A stretch of DNA of 64,000 nucleotides from JAEUWI01 sp942492815 (lineage in GTDB: Bacteria > Hydrogenedentota > Hydrogenedentia > Hydrogenedentales > JAEUWI01): assembly GCA_942492815.1 (NCBI GenBank), contig OW818658.1, positions 4,092,001-4,156,000 of the forward strand, read 5' to 3'. The notes below the pieces were generated by a model that did no database searches, was not told the origin of the DNA, and saw only the letters and a program-made list of their open reading frames with translations. The position numbers and the translations under genes are program-made. Position 1 is the first letter of the stretch. Each line of letters begins with the position of its first letter. Shown here in pieces: positions 61,725 to 64,000 of this stretch.

Positions 61725-61824
61725 ATGGGTCTTATGCGTCCTATGAGTCGTATGGGTCAGTATGAAAACTGAGACCCATACGACCCATACGACCCATACG
61801 ACCCATAAGACCCATAAGACCCAT
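61725..61824. repeat. GACCCATAC / ATGGGTC inverted 9-bp repeat tract
   Basis: ATGGGTCTTATGCGTCCTAT... (61725-61759) is followed by at least six units of GACCCATAC/GACCCATAA (61772-61824), largely complementary to it. The tract ends 13 bp before the start of the DUF1232-like gene. Confidence 0.85.
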
Positions 61825-61836
61825 TTGGATTGTCCC

Positions 61837-62907
61837 ATGACCACCATCACCGCCCATCCCGCGCCGTCGGCGCGCACCACCTCGGAGGCGCGCTTCGAGT
61901 GGGCCACCTATCTCACCGGGTGGCTGCTGATGCTCACGGCGGTCTCCCAGCTCATTCTTCGTTCCGGGCTCTGGATTTATCATGGTCACCTGATGCCCGC
62001 CACGGTACTCACCCTCATCACCGTGGCCTTTCTCTTCCTGCTGCGTCCGCGCCTAGGCTCCTACCACGAGCTGCCGGCCGTTATCTCCGCCTTCATGATT
62101 TTCATTACCGCCCTCATCGGCCTGACCCACGTCCTGGGGAATGAGGGCGACTGGCCCCTGGCCCGACTCTACCAGTCCCTCCAGGGCCAGGCGGTCTCGC
62201 TGCTCGGACAAGTGACGGGCGAAGGCACGGCCACCTTTTTCCTGAGTCCCCTCTATCTGCTCTGCGCTTTTGTGCTGGTGCTGTCCTTCGCCTATCAGTC
62301 CTATGCGGGCTTCATCCTCTTCATGATCCTGCCCCTGGCCTATGGCCTGTACCCCTGGAACCTTGGTATCCTCACGGCCTACCTGCTCTGGTTCGCGGGC
62401 TTCCTCCTCATCGCCCGCGAGACGGTCTACCTCCCCCGCGCGGTGGAAGAGCGCCTGCCCCTCCGTCCCGCGCTGCGCGAGTTGCTGCTGGAAGCACGCG
62501 AGCGGCCCCTCACCGAGCGGGAGGTTGTCTTTTACCTCGGCGGCCAGGAGGGTGACGACGAACATCAGGCTCAGGTCAACCGCGAGATCACCGCCCTGGC
62601 CGATGCGGGCCTCCTGGAATACAGCCGCGACACGGGCAAGGTCTACGCCACCAAAGTACTCGAACGGAGCTACCTGCCCCAGCCGGTCGCGAAGATCATC
62701 GATCTGCTCAGCACGTTGGCGGGCGGCGTGGTGCTCATGCTCGCGGGGGCCTACCTGCTCATGCCCGCCGATCTCCTGCCGGAAGGACTGGTGGGGCCGA
62801 TTGGCTACCTCGACGACCTCGTGCTGTTGGCGCTCGGCAGCCTGCCGCTGGGCGGGCGACTGATGGGTTTGCTCCGAGGGCTGATGGGACAACGCGGGGG
62901 GCGGTAA
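61837..62907 (+). CDS. Membrane protein with winged-helix-like middle and DUF1232 tail
   Basis: The 356-residue protein starts MTTITAHPAPSARTTSE; an earlier ATG would translate the tandem repeat as His-Thr units and is unlikely. Helices occupy about 25-160, then LPLRPALRELLLEARERPLTEREVVFYLGGQ...VNREITALADAGLLEYSRDTGKVYATKVLER (about 210-290) reads like a winged-helix wing. The C-terminus (AGAYLLMPADLLPEGLVGPIGYLDDLVLLALGSLP) is the DUF1232 signature. No Shine-Dalgarno is evident. Function unknown. Confidence 0.65.
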   Translation: MTTITAHPAPSARTTSEARFEWATYLTGWLLMLTAVSQLILRSGLWIYHGHLMPATVLTLITVAFLFLLRPRLGSYHELPAVISAFMIFITALIGLTHVLGNEGDWPLARLYQSLQGQAVSLLGQVTGEGTATFFLSPLYLLCAFVLVLSFAYQSYAGFILFMILPLAYGLYPWNLGILTAYLLWFAGFLLIARETVYLPRAVEERLPLRPALRELLLEARERPLTEREVVFYLGGQEGDDEHQAQVNREITALADAGLLEYSRDTGKVYATKVLERSYLPQPVAKIIDLLSTLAGGVVLMLAGAYLLMPADLLPEGLVGPIGYLDDLVLLALGSLPLGGRLMGLLRGLMGQRGGR

Positions 62908-63028
62908 CACACCGTACTGCGCGATGCGCGCTTTTCCTTGATTGCGCGGGCATGTCGGGCGCAGAATCAATCGAACTGACACCGCGCCCCGGGGCCTTTC
63001 GAAATCGGGGCCATTCGGGAGTACCCCC

Positions 63029-64000
63029 ATGAAACGCTTCACCCTTTTCCTCCTCGCCACCATGCTCGTTGTACCTGCCTTCGCTGAAGGTGACTCGGCA
63101 GCGGACGATATCCAACACAACGTCGCGTGGGGCGAGACCGCGTTCCCGGCCACGGGCGACGCTCTTCCGCCGATCTCGTTTCTCTACGGCGGACGCCCCT
63201 CCTCTGAGCTCCTTCCCGCGTGGACCCGCTCCGTGGAAGTGGAGGAATCCGATAGCGCCATACGCCGTCGCACGGTGGTGTATCGAGATCCCGCGTCAGG
63301 CTTCGAGGTGCGGATCATGTGCCGGATATACCTGGACATGGCCGGGGTGGATTGGACGATCTATTTCGCCAATCGGGGCAACGCCGAGAGCCTGCCGCTG
63401 GAGCAGGTGCGGGCCCTGGCCACCGCAGAGAGCGTCGGCGCGAATACCGCGGCGGTTACCCTCCATCAACTGCGCGGCAGCACCGCCGGGGCCACGGACT
63501 GGGAGCCCTTCGACACGCCCCTGCCCGAGGGCGCGCGGGTCGACTTCGCGCCGCAGAACGGCCGCTCCTCGAAAGAGGCCTGCCCCTTCTTCACCTGCGC
63601 GTGGCCCGGCGGAGGTGTGGTCACCGCCATCGGCTGGACCGGGCGATGGAACGCGGCCGTACACCGTGAAAGCGATACCTTGCGCATCGAAGCCGGACTC
63701 CAGGCCCTGCGCACGACCCTGCGCCCCGGCGAGACGATTCGCGGACCGCGCATTCTCCAATTGCGCTACCTCGGCGACGACCCCTGGCGGGGCTACAACG
63801 CCTTTCGCCAGACCCTCCTGCGCCACATCAGCCCGCGCATCGATGGTCAACCGGTAACGCCGCCCATCGCCCACCTGAGCACCGCCTTCTACGAAATGGA
63901 CGACGGAACCGAGGCGGATGTGCTGTCCCACCTGGAATCGACGAAGGGACTCGGCTTCGAGTATTTCTGGTTCGATGCCTATCGCGGTCGGGAGCGATTC
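63029..64000 (+). CDS. GH36-type alpha-galactosidase, N-terminus only (runs off the window)
   Basis: From ATG 63029 (GGGAG 9 nt upstream) the frame stays open to the window end, 324 codons. A signal peptide (1-19, MKRFTLFLLATMLVVPAFA) is followed by the N-terminal GH36 beta-supersandwich (RTVVYRDPASGFEVRIMCRIYLDMAGVDWTIYFANRGNAESLPLEQV; PGETIRGPRILQLRYLGDDPWRGYNAFRQTLLRHI). Barrel entry is at HLSTAFYEMDDG... GFEYFWFDAYRG, the strand that precedes the catalytic region. The nucleophile and acid/base lie outside the window. It is better preserved than the degenerate relative at 715. Confidence 0.78.
   Translation, partial: MKRFTLFLLATMLVVPAFAEGDSAADDIQHNVAWGETAFPATGDALPPISFLYGGRPSSELLPAWTRSVEVEESDSAIRRRTVVYRDPASGFEVRIMCRIYLDMAGVDWTIYFANRGNAESLPLEQVRALATAESVGANTAAVTLHQLRGSTAGATDWEPFDTPLPEGARVDFAPQNGRSSKEACPFFTCAWPGGGVVTAIGWTGRWNAAVHRESDTLRIEAGLQALRTTLRPGETIRGPRILQLRYLGDDPWRGYNAFRQTLLRHISPRIDGQPVTPPIAHLSTAFYEMDDGTEADVLSHLESTKGLGFEYFWFDAYRGRERF

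Noticed and set aside
61772..61824. Possible CRISPR-like repeat array
   Set aside because: Units are 9 bp, contiguous and without spacers; no cas genes in the window.
61762..61836. His-Thr-rich N-terminal extension of the DUF1232 protein
   Set aside because: It is simply the translated GACCCATAC repeat.

Overview
The window is a GC-rich bacterial chromosome segment of about 45 protein genes, with no rRNA, no tRNA I could see, and no CRISPR array. Three prepilin-like proteins with an N-terminal methylation motif and a C-terminal H-x10-DGH motif, many secreted carbohydrate-active or lectin-like proteins (two GH36-type, BNR sialidase-like, LamG, DNRLRE), an AlkP-superfamily phosphohydrolase, a TMTC-like TPR membrane protein, and intergenic DNA full of short tandem repeats suggest a PVC-like or Candidatus Hydrogenedentota-like organism. 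This placement is inference from gene content; no marker gene settles it.

Layout. 1-6 kb: a truncated hypothetical gene, a palindromic repeat element, a degenerate GH36-like secreted protein, slyD, and a PhyH dioxygenase gene lying between two copies of the slyD 3' end. 6.6-12.3 kb: a duplicated pair of prepilin-like gene plus TMTC-like TPR membrane protein; the first copy of the membrane gene is truncated. 12.4-21.2 kb: assimilatory sulfur genes cysI-cysH under a recognisable promoter with an Rrf2/IscR-like operator, and a fused siroheme gene (cobA-hemD) that would supply the CysI cofactor. Between them lies a lower-GC island with a RelE/HigB-type toxin, a HTH antitoxin and a SIR2-TPR protein, the best candidate here for a defence system. 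A sialidase-like gene follows.

21.3-36.4 kb: a histidine kinase homologue whose phosphoacceptor His is Gln; a secreted glycosidase-like protein; a third prepilin; a run of four TPM-domain genes plus the 3' remnant of a fifth; DNRLRE and LamG/propeller proteins; a membrane protein and a TetR regulator. 36.4-48.3 kb: pdxH, a sugar isomerase, a REC-PAS-GGDEF protein, a small excisionase-like DNA-binding protein, a zinc-ribbon protein, a CHASE4 kinase with its NtrC-type regulator, and an AlkP-type phosphohydrolase. 48.5-64 kb: a 2,060-residue multidomain surface protein (HAF, TSP3, LRR, beta-helix, seven Ig-like repeats), an aldo/keto reductase, a DUF58/DUF4129 pair, an IS3-type element inserted into a 7-bp tandem repeat, a DUF1232 membrane protein, and the start of a GH36 alpha-galactosidase running off the end.

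Recurrent themes are gene duplication with decay (slyD tail, prepilin/TMTC pair, TPM array, Ig repeats), mobile palindromes inserted in intergenic DNA, and families of 7-10 bp tandem repeats shared between distant intergenic sites.
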